Positions 46,301 to 55,920 of a stretch of 64,000 nucleotides of DNA are shown here, piece after piece. The first letter of the stretch is position 1; the number at the start of each line of letters is the position of its first letter. The translations under genes and the position numbers were made by a program. The stretch spans positions 4,000,117 through 4,064,116 of the forward strand of contig NC_086386.1 of the NCBI RefSeq assembly GCF_036588685.1. The letters are read 5' to 3'. A model generated the notes under the pieces. That model was not told the origin of the DNA and ran no database searches. It saw nothing but the letters and a program-made list of their open reading frames with translations. Origin of the DNA: Mytilus trossulus (lineage: Eukaryota; Mollusca; Bivalvia; Mytilida; Mytilidae).

Positions 46301-49300
46301 AAGCATAAAGAGTTTTCATTTCTTCTCTTTTGAGTGTATAACAAACTGATACCAAAATGGAGGTTTTACAATAAGATTATCTGGTTTCAAATCAGAACGT
46401 CAAGGATTACTATAAGCGAAAATATTTTAAATTGTAATATGTAAGAATGATTTCTTCAAATGTTTAATAAAACAACAACGATGAAACAACAAATTTTACA
46501 TAATAGAACCTTGAAAATGTTGACATATATTTGTAATGAATAATCTTGCAATTAGTTTTATTTTGATCAACACTTAACAAATTAAAAAGTGATAAGAAAG
46601 CATCACTTTTAAAATCCTTTATGTTACATTTATAATTTATATCAATTTGTGGTCAAGTTGAAATCATTTCAATCTCTTTTTATTAATTTGTAACAGATAT
46701 CATGAGAAAGACAAAAAGTATGGTAGATTTTGAAAAGCAATCACAATTTTTCAGTTTTAAAGTTATTGCACTGTAATCAAATCATGTTTTAAAATTAGAA
46801 AAATAAATCAGTTTACAATGATTTTGCTGCATGGTTTGATAGTAAACATTGTTATCTATATTTACCCGTATAACGATGAATGTTCTGCCTCTTCAAACTG
46901 CCTCTACCAAAAGAAAACAATCACAAATAAAGAAAAGAAATATATCATTATGAAAAACTATGAGAAACAAATAATAGTAAATTAATAAAAGGAGTGAGCC
47001 ATTAAATAGTAAATAGATATATGAAGATGTGGTGTGAGTGCCAATGAGACAACTCTCCATCCAAATAACAATTTCAAAAAAAGTAAACCATTATAGATTA
47101 ATGTACGGCCTTCAACACGGTGCATTGGCTCACAACGAACAACAAGCTATGAAGGGCCCCAAAATTAACAGTATAAAACCATTCAAACGGGAAAACCAAC
47201 GGTCTAATCTATATAAAAAAAACGAGAAACGAGAAATACGTAAATATTACACAAACAAATGACAACTACTGTACATCAGGTTCCTGACTTAGGACAGGTG
47301 CAAACATTTTCAGCGGGATTAAACGTTTTAATGGATCCAAACCTTCTCCCTTTTTCTGTAAAAAGAGCATAACATCACAACATAGAAAAGCACACAATAA
47401 AATAACTACTGGCAGACTTAACTCAATAAAAAAAGAACAGATATGCGTTCAGTAAAAAAACATCAGTAACCAAGTGTTTCTCGATGATGATAAACTCTTA
47501 TACTATTAGTTGTCTCAATTTGATCATATCAAGCTTTTTCGTTTCTTATGATAGCTGAAATGGAAAAATGTGAGCTATATTTTATTGAAATCTCAAGCAA
47601 AGACTCATTCTTATTTTTAAACTCAAAGTGGAAAAAAGTCATATTTTCTGCCGGGTTTTCCATAGAATCTTCAGACCTCTAGACTTTTCCACGAACTTGA
47701 CAGTATCTTTGAAAGTATGAAACCTTCAGATATTTTTTTTATAATTTAGATTATTCCAGCAAATTGATAAAACCCTTTTATCAAAAAGCTCAAATATGAA
47801 ATGTTTTTGTTTTTAAACAAAATATGTTTATCTTTTTATTGAAGTTATTAACATTTGCCTCCATACCTCTACAATCAAACAATAAAAACGACACTGCGTT
47901 TATACGGTGATAATTATTCATTTATCCGTAACATTAAATATGTTTTTATCATTTAAATGATAGTGGTAGTTGTTAGTGTACTTCACTTGAGAAATGTAGA
48001 AGTTCAAATTTTCCAAAAATTCCGGAAAGATCAAAAGTTATTTTCAAGGAAATATATTCCTCTTCCCATGATATTTTTAAATCTAAGTCAAAACATTTGT
48101 ACCTCGTTATTCATTCAACCTGTCGATCGACTTATTCAAAATCAATAATATTTTTTTTTATATATTTTCCCGATCTAAATACACATATCACATCTGCCAC
48201 TGAACAATTAAAAAACAAACAAATTATGTGAAAGTCATTGGTTATTCCTTTTCTAAACCACGTGCACATTAGGATAATGCATTTTGGATTGCATGATAAT
48301 TCCGATGCCAATGATTAACAAATAGATGTGAATTAAGATCAAATAAAAAATCAATGCTGTTTTGATTTATTTTTGATTTTCAGAATCATGCGGAATGATT
48401 GATGTCTTCGAAGATGTCACTTAATTCGGCAACAACTATAACATTTTCTGGGATAGCGAGCTTGACATTTTTGCAAAAGTTACTTTTGTTTTCGCCTGTT
48501 GCTTTCTAAATAAATCAAGAAAATTAAGGGTTAGGAGGATTCATCCATGACGTAAAATAATGCCTTCAACATTGAGCTAAATCAAAACCCACACCTTACT
48601 GCAAGTTTGAAACGACCCATTTCACTGGCTAGAGCAGATTCTTTTTTTGTAGAAATAAATGGAGGGACTTAGTAAGATGCCACATCACATATTCGGGCAT
48701 GCTCAGAAAAGAGCATACTGAAAAGCAGTACATATTTAAAACAAAATATTTTCTTCGCATAAAGGTAAAACTATGTAGAAAATCTTTTGGCAATTAATGT
48801 TTCAGAAAGTTTATCTCTATTTATCTTTTTTCTGCATTTTGTGGAAAAAAATATACTTTTCATCATGTCATAAGCAAGATTATTACTTCTCGCTAGATTA
48901 TCAGATTATTTGACAAAATCGTAACGCTTCATGACGACCCTCCCCTCTTCCAAAATCAAATTGAGTTATCCGCACGAACTTTTGTTTTGTTCAAGGTTCT
49001 GATCTTTTGACAACTATTAAAATTCTGAAACCTCCTACACAATTTTATTTTATTTTGCTTATTTTTCCCTTTGAAATTATTTACACTTAACTTTCATCTA
49101 CCAATTGATTGATCAATATACTACTTAAACATATAGTACAAGAGTAAGACATTTATTCAAATAGTAGCTTGAATTTACCTTTCAATTATTTCTATTGGAG
49201 GACATTTCGAGTCAGCATGGTGTTTCTCTTCTACACATTGATAATCTAAAAAAACTATTCATTTAAAGTGACTTATATTACAAGTATACAATGACTGAAA

Positions 49301-51537
49301 ATTGACAAATATATCTGAACTATACGACTGACACTGAGACCCCGTTTACTATGGCAACGACATTGAATCGATCTGTATTTGAATCGATCTTGAAAAGACC
49401 AGTTCCCGTTTACATGTGCAATGTACTATTCAATTTTCGATCTAGATCGATCTTATTTAATCCAGTGCGTTTACACTACAACATAAAAAGAACCGGTATG
49501 ACCTTTGTCGATCTTTTTAAAACCACCTCTAGAGGTAAATTTAAAGTCCGATTGAAGATCGATATTACCCGTTAACACTGGACCAAAGATCGATCTTATT
49601 AAAGATCGATTTTTTTGTAAGTGTAAACGGGGTGTAACATTAATTAATAGAACTCGTAAATCAATTAATTGTTTTCTTTTTATGATTAGTAAAATTAAGA
49701 TTTGTTTGTTGAGGCCGATAAAACATCACCATATATTGTTCTGAATAGATCAGTTTCCCATGAAAAAACATATAACCCTTTTGTAATTTTTGTTGTATAC
49801 TATACATTTGGGGCTTGCGTTTACCACTAGACTCTACAGGAAAAATTGATAGTTCTCGGATAATTGGCTCATTCGCAATTGTCTTGTTATTATATACATG
49901 TATGCATTTCTCATATACAATATACCTGGCAATAAAATTAATCCATCCGAACATTTAGTGATGTGACAGGAACAATCCTCCTTAGATGGGTTACAAGAAC
50001 AGTTCAGTTTTGGTTGTTTAACAAATGTATATCCTTTCGTGTAATCGCATCGACATGTTCTATCATCAGTGAGCGACCCATTATTAAAGATCACTTGTCC
50101 TTCTCCTTCACACATTGACTTTTGATACAAACACTCTCCACTTACATTTGACCATAACCGGAAAGGCTGATATCGTTCTGACGAACAGTCAATATTTCGA
50201 AGATTACCAGATATAACATATTTTTCACCTTAAAGTAAAGTTTTCGATAAGAACTAGAATAATGTGAAACAAATGTATAGGGTTTTTGCATCGGAATTGA
50301 ACACTTTTATTCAAAACCGGTTGTTGGCATGGCACGGGTAATGTTCTTCTTATATATGTTATGATGGTATGATATCAAATCCTTAGCAGGAAGGATTGTG
50401 CCTTATATTCATATGATGAAGACTTAAGCTTACAATCAGTTTAATTGAAAGCTGGAGTTGATATGTCAGTTGACTGCTGGTAGTCTGTTGTTATTTATGT
50501 ATTATTGTCATTTTGTTTATTTTCTTTGGTCATCTGACATCAGACTCGGACTTCTCTTGAACTGAATTTAAATGTGCGTATTGTTATGCGTTTAGTTTTC
50601 TACATTGACTAGAGGTATAGAGGGAGGGTTGAGATTTACAAACATGTTTAACCCCGCCGCATTTTGTTTTGGCCTGTCCCAAGTTGGGAGACTCTGGCCT
50701 TTGTAAGTCTTGTGTTGTTTTTAATTTATGTTTCTTGAGGACATTTATTTGGAGTTTAGTATGGCGTTCATTATCACTGAACTGCCATATATTTGTATAG
50801 GGGCCAGCTGAAGGACGACTCCGGGTGCGGGAATTTCTAGCTGCATTGAAGACCTGTTGGTGACCTTCTACTGCTGTCTGTTATATGGTCGGGTTGTTGT
50901 TTCATTGACACATTTCCCATTTCCATTTCCCATTTTAAACATATATTTTATAAAGAACATGAATAAATATGTTAAACGTTTATTCCAATTTTGTGTAGTT
51001 AAAGATACAAAATTATGTTTTTGTCATGCATTCGATTTTACCTTGAGAGATGCACACGCCGGATGAAGCTAATTTGATTAGAGAAATTTTGAGTATTTCA
51101 ATTTGAAATCGAATAGAACCTTTTAATTAGCGTGTAAAAGTTATATTCTTATACATCAATATAATTTTAATTCAGCATCTGTAGCAGTTTATTTTCACAA
51201 TCTGATCCATGACTACATAGATTGGATTTCTTGTTTGTTTGTTTGTTTGAAGCAAGTCCGTCTTTACGACACGGTGTACTACAGAGAATCATGTAAAATC
51301 GTTAAACATAAAACTACGAGATCTGACTAAACATTTACTTCTGTGTTTTTTACCTGGAGTCACAAAATCTGGATTTCTGTTACACTGTTCAGAAAACGAT
51401 AACTTATTTGTATCATAAAGACATGTATATCTTGATCTTACACTGCCTGTGCAAAGTTCCAATGCCCTTAACGATCGCTGAGAAAAATCTGGACATTTTA
51501 ACCGGTAGGAATAAGTTGTAGACACCAACAGGCAAAT
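32807..51537 (-). CDS. Gene E model: cysteine-rich membrane receptor joined to kinesin-14 motor
   Basis: Exons: 51537-51354, 50228-49926, 49245-49179, 46903-46866, 46152-46081, 45862-45809, 37160-37110 and 34341-32807. All have AG/GT borders. Their phases link without break (0-1, 1-1, 1-2, 2-1, 1-1, 1-1, 1-1, then 1 to stop), giving 2304 nt or 768 codons with stop. The first three encode the B-like ectodomain (SSERYQPF, CRCDYTKGY, DCSCHITKC, DYQC). The fifth encodes a membrane helix (KISFITVSIMLLLVFAYT). The last encodes a coiled coil plus kinesin-14 motor. If correct, the protein would span a membrane with a motor in the cytoplasm. The ectodomain-to-helix half is better supported than the link to the motor, which crosses an 8.6-kb intron. 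Two genes remain possible. No signal exon was found. Confidence 0.4.
34342..34558 (-). other. Open extension upstream of kinesin, probably intron
   Basis: This would add 72 residues with a hydrophobic run (CMSCFYLFGIIFIL) before the stalk. Bases 34450-34490 match the 3' end of repeat R2 at 50.88-50.93 kb in antisense (ttgacacatttcccatt). A good acceptor closes the stretch. If it were translated, the kinesin would have its own ATG and a membrane-like N-terminus made of intron and repeat sequence. Confidence 0.55.
34560..35430. other. Stretch without recognised feature
   Basis: AT-rich, with no exon in the right phase recognised and no clear repeat. Confidence 0.4.
35440..36000 (+). repeat. 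Dispersed repeat R4, long copy
   Basis: Locally less AT-rich. Contains ggtttggtccgccattttct, acatttgaaaatgcctgtac, caagtcaggaatgtgacagt and a final gagttcagtatttttgtgat. Minus-strand open frames rich in Thr, Ser and Pro here are antisense to the repeat. Confidence 0.75.
36010..36310 (-). repeat. Dispersed repeat R4, inverted copy
   Basis: Reverse complement of the same family (ctccgagtaaaattcaaatt, catcaaacgaatggataacc, then ctagctaaatatcgcacctg). It forms a tail-to-tail pair with 35440-36000. Confidence 0.7.
37110..37160 (-). CDS. Candidate 51-nt exon between receptor and motor
   Basis: Acceptor ccatttttgcag and donor AAAAG|GTAAGA are both strong. Phase 1-1, open frame VILFFFWDKISEIEFTK. 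It would join in frame to the kinesin exon (next residues GLNNQKEKPK). It could instead be a chance pair of splice-like sites. Confidence 0.4.
37700..41772. mobile_element. 4.07-kb element with 33-bp terminal inverted repeats
   Basis: The left end tacacagctacttttgcata and its continuation gtactatttctg (37700-37732) match the inverted right end (41740-41772) with one mismatch. Subterminal blocks also match: cagagacatataatacaaga lies at about 37995 and, inverted, at about 41620. The flanks could be read as a TA target duplication. The interior has short minus-strand frames, one with KRNKKPQRRTLNCTAC (39306-39046) and one near 40150-39720 with FVRSEEISITSEEDKEEL, interrupted by stops. They may be transposase relics, but I cannot name the superfamily. 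Confidence 0.7.
40416..40786. mobile_element. MITE nested in the 4-kb element
   Basis: Left arm gaaagtcacaggacacaaag and right arm, inverted, gaaagtcacaggacaaaaag lie within about 44-bp imperfect terminal repeats. 371 bp long, no coding capacity. Confidence 0.7.
41780..43020. other. Intronic or intergenic stretch
   Basis: Nothing recognised except short random frames. 42120-42180 is locally less AT-rich (ctggtgggtcct twice), with no assigned meaning. Confidence 0.35.
43031..43052 (+). repeat. Run of 22 guanines
   Basis: An uninterrupted G tract. It gives a poly-proline stretch in a minus-strand frame that should not be read as protein. The length may be an assembly estimate. Confidence 0.9.
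43254..43611. mobile_element. MITE-like element, 358 bp, TA-flanked
   Basis: Left end aggtggtatgggagt and right end actcccataccacct are inverted repeats. Longer imperfect arms pair inside (ctttgccaaacgtagtatct with agatactacgtattggcaaa; ttttctcaagctacaggacg with cgtcctttagcttgaggaaa). TA lies on both flanks. The end sequence resembles that of the element at 28186-28909. Confidence 0.8.
43670..43951 (-). mobile_element. tRNA-derived SINE, copy 1
   Basis: Read on the minus strand: box A tggtctagcggg, then box B gggttcgaatccc about 60 bp later, as in a tRNA with a long variable arm (Ser/Leu-like). It is followed by a palindrome around aaatttgcgaaagcaaattt. AT microsatellites sit at both ends. 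It is nearly identical to the copy at 56832-57093. Confidence 0.75.
44040..44215 (+). mobile_element. Second, different tRNA-derived SINE
   Basis: Box A-like tagcggtctagagcgctgg (44049-44067) and box B gagttcgaatcccg (44112-44125) are followed by a non-tRNA tail (acggacaaacatttctcagc). No folded mature tRNA is evident, so it is a SINE relic rather than a tRNA gene. Confidence 0.6.
44300..44543 (+). repeat. Pyrimidine-rich minisatellite with T tract
   Basis: Variants of taccctttatcgca and taccctttatcacacccc recur about 15 times in units of 12-18 bp and end in a run of about 20 T. The 114-residue frame over it (repeating YPLSHP) is repeat-derived, not a gene. Confidence 0.85.
44580..44670. promoter_or_regulatory. 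Clustered TGACGTCA-type sites
   Basis: Three TGACGTCA octamers (about 44588, 44608 and 44640). The last two sit in a direct repeat containing gtgacgtcacgaacgtc. The octamer is the consensus CRE for CREB/ATF. No promoter or gene start is visible nearby, so function is unproven. Confidence 0.35.
44895..45030. repeat. 136-bp palindrome
   Basis: Arms ataatacatggcacaatccg and cggattttgccatgtattat pair. Inner arms (accaatatcatccctcgggc against ttgggctgatattgatgtct) lead to a GC-rich centre gggcctaaaggccc. Confidence 0.75.
45809..46903 (-). CDS. Gene E exons: linker, membrane helix, juxtamembrane segment
   Basis: Three small exons. 46903-46866 (38 nt) encodes GSLKRQNIHRYT. 46152-46081 (72 nt) encodes DNRKQLKISF followed by ITVSIMLLLVFAYT, a probable transmembrane helix with basic residues on its N-terminal side. 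45862-45809 (54 nt) encodes ERQQFHRFVAKFCFSGTS, basic as expected near the inner membrane face. Each has a pyrimidine-rich acceptor and a GTA donor in the right phase. Small exons found by eye can be false, but the required phase 2-to-1 of the first is met. Confidence 0.5.
47015..47370 (-). repeat. R1: 5'-truncated retroelement tail, inverted
   Basis: Reverse complement of 53.88-54.21 kb over its whole length: atgaagatgtggtgtgagtg, acggccttcaacacggtgca, cgggaaaaccaacggtctaa, ctactgtacatcaggttcct and aaccttctccctttttctgt. It is close in sequence to that copy, hence relatively young. It lies in an intron of the E model. Confidence 0.8.
47400..49170. other. Intron sequence of E model
   Basis: AT-rich, no recognised exon, RNA gene or clear repeat. 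Confidence 0.4.
49339..49633. mobile_element. MITE-like element, 295 bp, rich in GATCGAT
   Basis: accccgtttac at the left end pairs with gtaaacggggt at the right. Inside, aagatcgat(c) or its complement occurs at least six times in both orientations. It lies in an intron of gene E. Confidence 0.65.
49926..50228 (-). CDS. Gene E exon: main cysteine-rich domain
   Basis: A 303-nt exon equal in length to its gene B counterpart. It reads GEKYVISGNLRN, SSERYQPFRLWSNVSGEC, CEGEGQ, CRCDYTKGY, NCSCNPSKEDCSC and KCSDG. All cysteine positions match B, with one extra Cys in NCSC shared as CFC in B. Possible N-glycosylation at NVS and NGS. Confidence 0.72.
50440..50935 (+). repeat. Dispersed repeat R2, long copy
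   Basis: Contains catctgacatcagactcgga, ttaaccccgccgcatttt, ggccagctgaaggacgactc, gggtgcgggaatttctagct, gttggtgaccttctactgct and the end tgacacatttcccatttcc. Partial copies are at 62.5-62.7 kb and, as a short 3' fragment, at 34.45-34.5 kb. Confidence 0.75.
51354..51537 (-). CDS. Gene E exon: N-terminal cysteine-rich segment
   Basis: Acceptor tttttacag, donor CCAG|GTAAAA. It reads ICLLVSTTYS, then LKCPDFSQRSLRA, CLYDTNKLSFSEQC and PDFVTP. Its length (184 nt) and phase match the gene B exon at 6302-6119. The hydrophobic start suggests the end of a signal peptide. Confidence 0.68.
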
Positions 51538-51845
51538 CTGTAAAAATAAGGAAAAATAAGTAATATTTGTATAAAATGATTTAGAATTCAGAGATTGCAT
51601 ATACATACAAACTGTTATTACCATTAAAAGATATAAGCATAATGATGCGGTAAATATATATTAGAATAAGGACAGTACAGTTTACAAATAAAAGAGTTTT
51701 AAAACTAAAGATTATTTGTAGGATTGATTGATGTACCATTAATTTACAGCTATAAAATGTTACCAAATCAGCAATAATCTTACTGTTACATGCCATAAAG
51801 TAATTACACACACACACAACTGCATGTTCCATACCTGTGCATGCA

Positions 51846-52043
51846 CAAACATTTGTTTAGTAGACGGGTCTTAATACAGCACAAACGACAAAACAAAAGC
51901 AAAATAGTACAAAACATTTGTTTAGTAGAGGGGTCTTAATACAGCACAAACGACCAAAATAAAAGCAAAATAGTACAAAACATTTGTTTAGTAGAGGGGT
52001 TTAAATACAGCACAAACGACCAAAATAAAAAGCAAAATAGTAC
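51846..52043. repeat. 65-bp tandem repeat, three copies
   Basis: catttgtttagtagaggggt, taatacagcacaaacgac and aaaagcaaaatagtac repeat at 51850, 51915 and 51981. Copies are almost identical. Confidence 0.88.
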
Positions 52044-52886
52044 ATTGTAAACGCATTTGCCTAATAACTGGATCTTCAGATGTAACAATATTAAACAGAC
52101 AATGAACTTGCAGAAGTGATGGCATGCCACAAACATGACAAATATGACCTGCAAAAATTAGTACACTAAATCTAGATTTCGACTATTAGTATCTTTTCAG
52201 TGATGTAAGGAATCGAAACGGTATTTGGTATATGTATAAAATTAACATCAGTTTATAATATTTGAAGAGTCCAAATAGGGTACACGGATTATATAAACCC
52301 GAAGGCAAATATTATACAATTCCACACGAAGGAACTTAAATTGAAACAACCATGTAACCTTTGATTGCGTTGGTTAAACCAATTTCTTGGAAGAGGGGTC
52401 TAATTACAAACAAAAATGTGTCTAACCAGATCCATCCATTTCATCACCAATGAAGGTGATATACGGTAATCATAGTAATAGCCCTTAAAGCACATATTAT
52501 AATCATATTACTCTAAATATCAGCACAGCAATGTTAAATCTGCAAATATTCTGAAGCATATGTTTGTTTTTATCTCGCGCGGTTTAAACAAGTGACAGTT
52601 ATACAACAGATTAAGGACAATGCCACAAAATAAACTTATTGTTTTCGTCTCTTTTATTTAAACCACTTTGGTCTTAACTAAGTAGCTGGTTGGTCCAAAT
52701 GTAGTCAACATCAGTATACCACTGTTCGAACTTCAAAAACAATTGAGAAAAAAATTCGGGTTACAAAAATAAAAGGATATCTACGACACAACAGACACAC
52801 TACATCAAAATGTAAAAAGACTATACTATTCTTATTAAAACGGTCAGCCCAGCGCTGAAATTGCTGAAAAATGAAAATGCATCACT

Positions 52887-54215
52887 GGTAAATTGTTGTG
52901 TCAGGGATTTCGATACCATAAATTACTTAAAACTTTTACTAAATTCTTTCATAGATACAAAGATTTGATTAGTAAATTTGGCTACACCTGTAGAAAGCTT
53001 ATTAAAAATGGTATTTCTCATCCTAAATTGTATGGTAATATTGTACTTAAAGCGAGGAAATCACTATGTGATCCTTGTAAACTCATCGAACCTTTAAACA
53101 AACTTATAAGTAAGGGTTATCGTACCAATATTGTAATTAGATCTCTGAATATAGTTCACATTGGCACTAATATTGATTTTGTCATTAGCAAATTAAAACA
53201 TAACTAAATTTCATTATCTTTTGAGGCGAGATGTATAGGAGACACAGCCACGTTAACTTTTATTTCTATAGAAGTCGCTCTTCACTATACTACTACATGT
53301 CGATACATTTATTTTTGGCATTGCACAAGTCATGTCTTCTTTGACTATTAATGACGTTAAAATACTAAATCCCTGTGATGTGTTTTAGTCTCTGATGCAT
53401 GATTTTTTACTATTAATTGGTTTTGGCTTTTAACTAGCTGTCAGTAACTGCGAGTACTCTCAAATCGTATTTTCTTGTTAATTCGACCTGTTGATACTGT
53501 TTATAATGCTTTTTTGTCATTTTTTATTTATATGGATCTTGGCTGTATACCAGCTTTGATTATTTGTAATATCTTCAATTTTTCACTTATTCTTACAACA
53601 TTTGTATAAACTTCAAGATTATAAAAAAACGTTTTTTTTTCTAAAGTGAACATTGATTGGTTAAATAATTCTCAGTGTGTTTGAATTTGTTTGTTAACCT
53701 TTTGGTCATGAATGTTTTTCTCTAATATTTAATTAACTGTGCATTTGTATTCAGATATCGCAGATCAAATTTATTCGTTCATTGTGTAATCATACGTTTT
53801 TTGATTGAGTTAAGTCTGCTAATTGATATTTTATCGTATGTTTTTATATGCTGTGATGTTATGCTATTGTTTAAGAAAAAGGGAGAAGGTTTGGGCCCAT
53901 TAAAACGTTTAATCCCGCTGCAAATGTTTGCACCTGTCCTAAGTCAGGAATCTGATGTACAGTAGTTGTCGTTTGTTTATGCAATATATACGTGTTTCTC
54001 GTTTCTCGTTTTGTTTATATAGATTAGACCGTTGGTTTTCCCGTTTGAATGGTTTTACACTAGTAATTTTGGGGCCCTTTATAGCTTGTTGTTCGGTGTG
54101 AGCCAAGGCTCCGTGTTGAAGGCCGTACTTTAACCTATAATGGTTTAATTTTTAAATTGTTATTTGGATGGAGAGTTGTCTCATTGGCACTCACACCACA
54201 TCTTCCTATATCTAT
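52887..54215 (+). mobile_element. 5'-truncated Penelope-like retroelement with full 3' end
   Basis: It begins within GKLLCQGFRYHKLLKTFTKF and continues with RYKDLISKFGYTCRKLI, SHPKLYGNIVLKARKSL and GYRTNIVIRSL to a TAA at 53207. This looks like the C-terminal part of a reverse transcriptase protein. The open frame from 52893 is intact over 104 codons. About 1 kb of 3' untranslated sequence follows and ends ggagagttgtctcattggca, accacatcttcc. That end is the R1 repeat seen elsewhere in the window. Family assignment is by resemblance to bivalve Penelope-like proteins and is moderate. Confidence 0.65.
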
Positions 54216-54239
54216 CCGCACTTAGAGGGTTATGTAACC

Positions 54240-55920
54240 TTTAACAACCCATAGCTATCACAAAAGACAAGAACAAAATTGAAAAGATTTTCCTTAAAAG
54301 TGCAACGTTTAACACAGGTAGTAAAAGCGAATAAGGAGCGAATAAGTAACAGGGTATCAGTCGAGCGCTGACACAAGTAAATATGCGCTGATAGGGATAT
54401 ATCAAATCGAAGAACCCATAGCTTACAACAGAGACAAGAACACAATTAAAAGATTTATTAAAAGGTGCAACGTATAAAATTCGTATTATAAGCGAATAAA
54501 GAACACATAAGGTATCAGGCAGGCGGTGAAAAACAAGACAAGAAAAAAAAAACGGTTTTCTTTAAAGTTCCAACGTATGTTACACGTATTATAGGTGAAT
54601 TAGGAACGAATAAGTAACAGGGTATAAGTAGAGCACTACAACGGGTTCGTATGCGCTAATATGGTTAATTTACCTCTAAAATCATATAGCTAATACCAGA
54701 GATAAGAAAACTACAAAAGCAGGGCGAAAGATACTATCGTTTCGGAAATAACCCTAGTCTACTAGAAACGCTCGTCCAGCTCCGATTACACTTTTCAGGG
54801 AATCGAACAGCATCCTTCTAGACATCACTGACGTCCTAATTGATTTAATTCAACGGTAGTGTCAGGCGGTCATAATAGCAAGTGGTGGTCATACACGTTA
54901 TTGACAAAGGTACCAGGATTATAATTTAGTACGCCAGCCGCGCGTTTCGTTTACATAAAGACTCATCAGTGACGCTCATATTAAAATATCTATATAGCCA
55001 AACAAGTACAAACTTATTGTTATCGTTTTTGTTGAAAAAAAATCTTACAAACATGTAACGTTCCTTTTTTTTAATGAACGAATAAGGTTATCAGTCGAGC
55101 ACTTAAATTGGCATATACGCAATAACCGGGGTTTTTCACATATAAAAACCAATAGCTAACACCAGAGACAGGAAACAAATTGATTGTATTTTACTTAAAA
55201 GGTGCAACTTATAAAATTCGTATTATAAGCGAAAAAGGAACGAATAAGTAAAAGGATATCAGTAGAGCTCTGAAACTGTTACATTCGAGTTAATATTTGT
55301 TTTTTTACTTTTTCGATAGCTAAAGTTAGAGACAAGAAAAAAGTGGAAATAGTTTGTCTTATATAAAATTTGCAACGTATAACACACGTATTTTAATCGA
55401 TTACGGAACGAATAAGTAACAGAGTATCAGTCGGACGCTGAAACGGGTAATTATTTCACCTTTTTGAATCCACAGCTAACACCATAGATAAGCACTAAAT
55501 TGAAAAGATTCTTTCTTAAAATGTGCAACGTATAACATATTATAAGCGCATGAGGAACGAATTAGTAAACGGGTATCTGTTGATCTCTGGTACATACTCT
55601 CTTTTAGGGTTATTTCATCTCTTCCAACAAGGACTAACTCTAGAAACATGTGATAACGCAGTGAAGAAATGCAACGTATTTAAAACATCGAATAAGATTC
55701 AACTAATTGTCGAAAATAAAGTACTAGGGGATCAGTTGAGCACAAAGATAGATACAAATGCGTGTTAAAAGGGTTTTTTTACCGCAACAAACCAAGAACT
55801 TTAATTACCAGATATTAGACACTAAATCATTAATAAGGGGGAAACATATAAAAAATTGAATAAGTAACGAATAAGGAATAAGGGAAAAGGAATAAGTATC
55901 GATTAATATATTAGTAAGAT
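54240..55920. repeat. Decayed ~175-bp satellite-like array
   Basis: The unit phrases catagctaacaccagagaca, aggtgcaacgtataaaattc, gtattataagcgaataagga, acgaataagtaacagggtat and cagtcgagcgctga recur about eight times at roughly 150-180 bp steps. The array is interrupted at about 54740-55020, partly by an R5 insertion. Open frames in it are artefacts. Confidence 0.8.
54895..55020 (+). repeat. Dispersed repeat R5 inserted in the satellite array
   Basis: Reads acaaaggtaccaggattata, acgccagccgcgcgtttcgt, aaagactcatcagtgacgct and gccaaacaagtacaaactta. Confidence 0.75.

Noticed and set aside
49351..49575. 74-codon plus-strand frame
   Set aside because: Lies entirely inside the GATCGAT-rich MITE.
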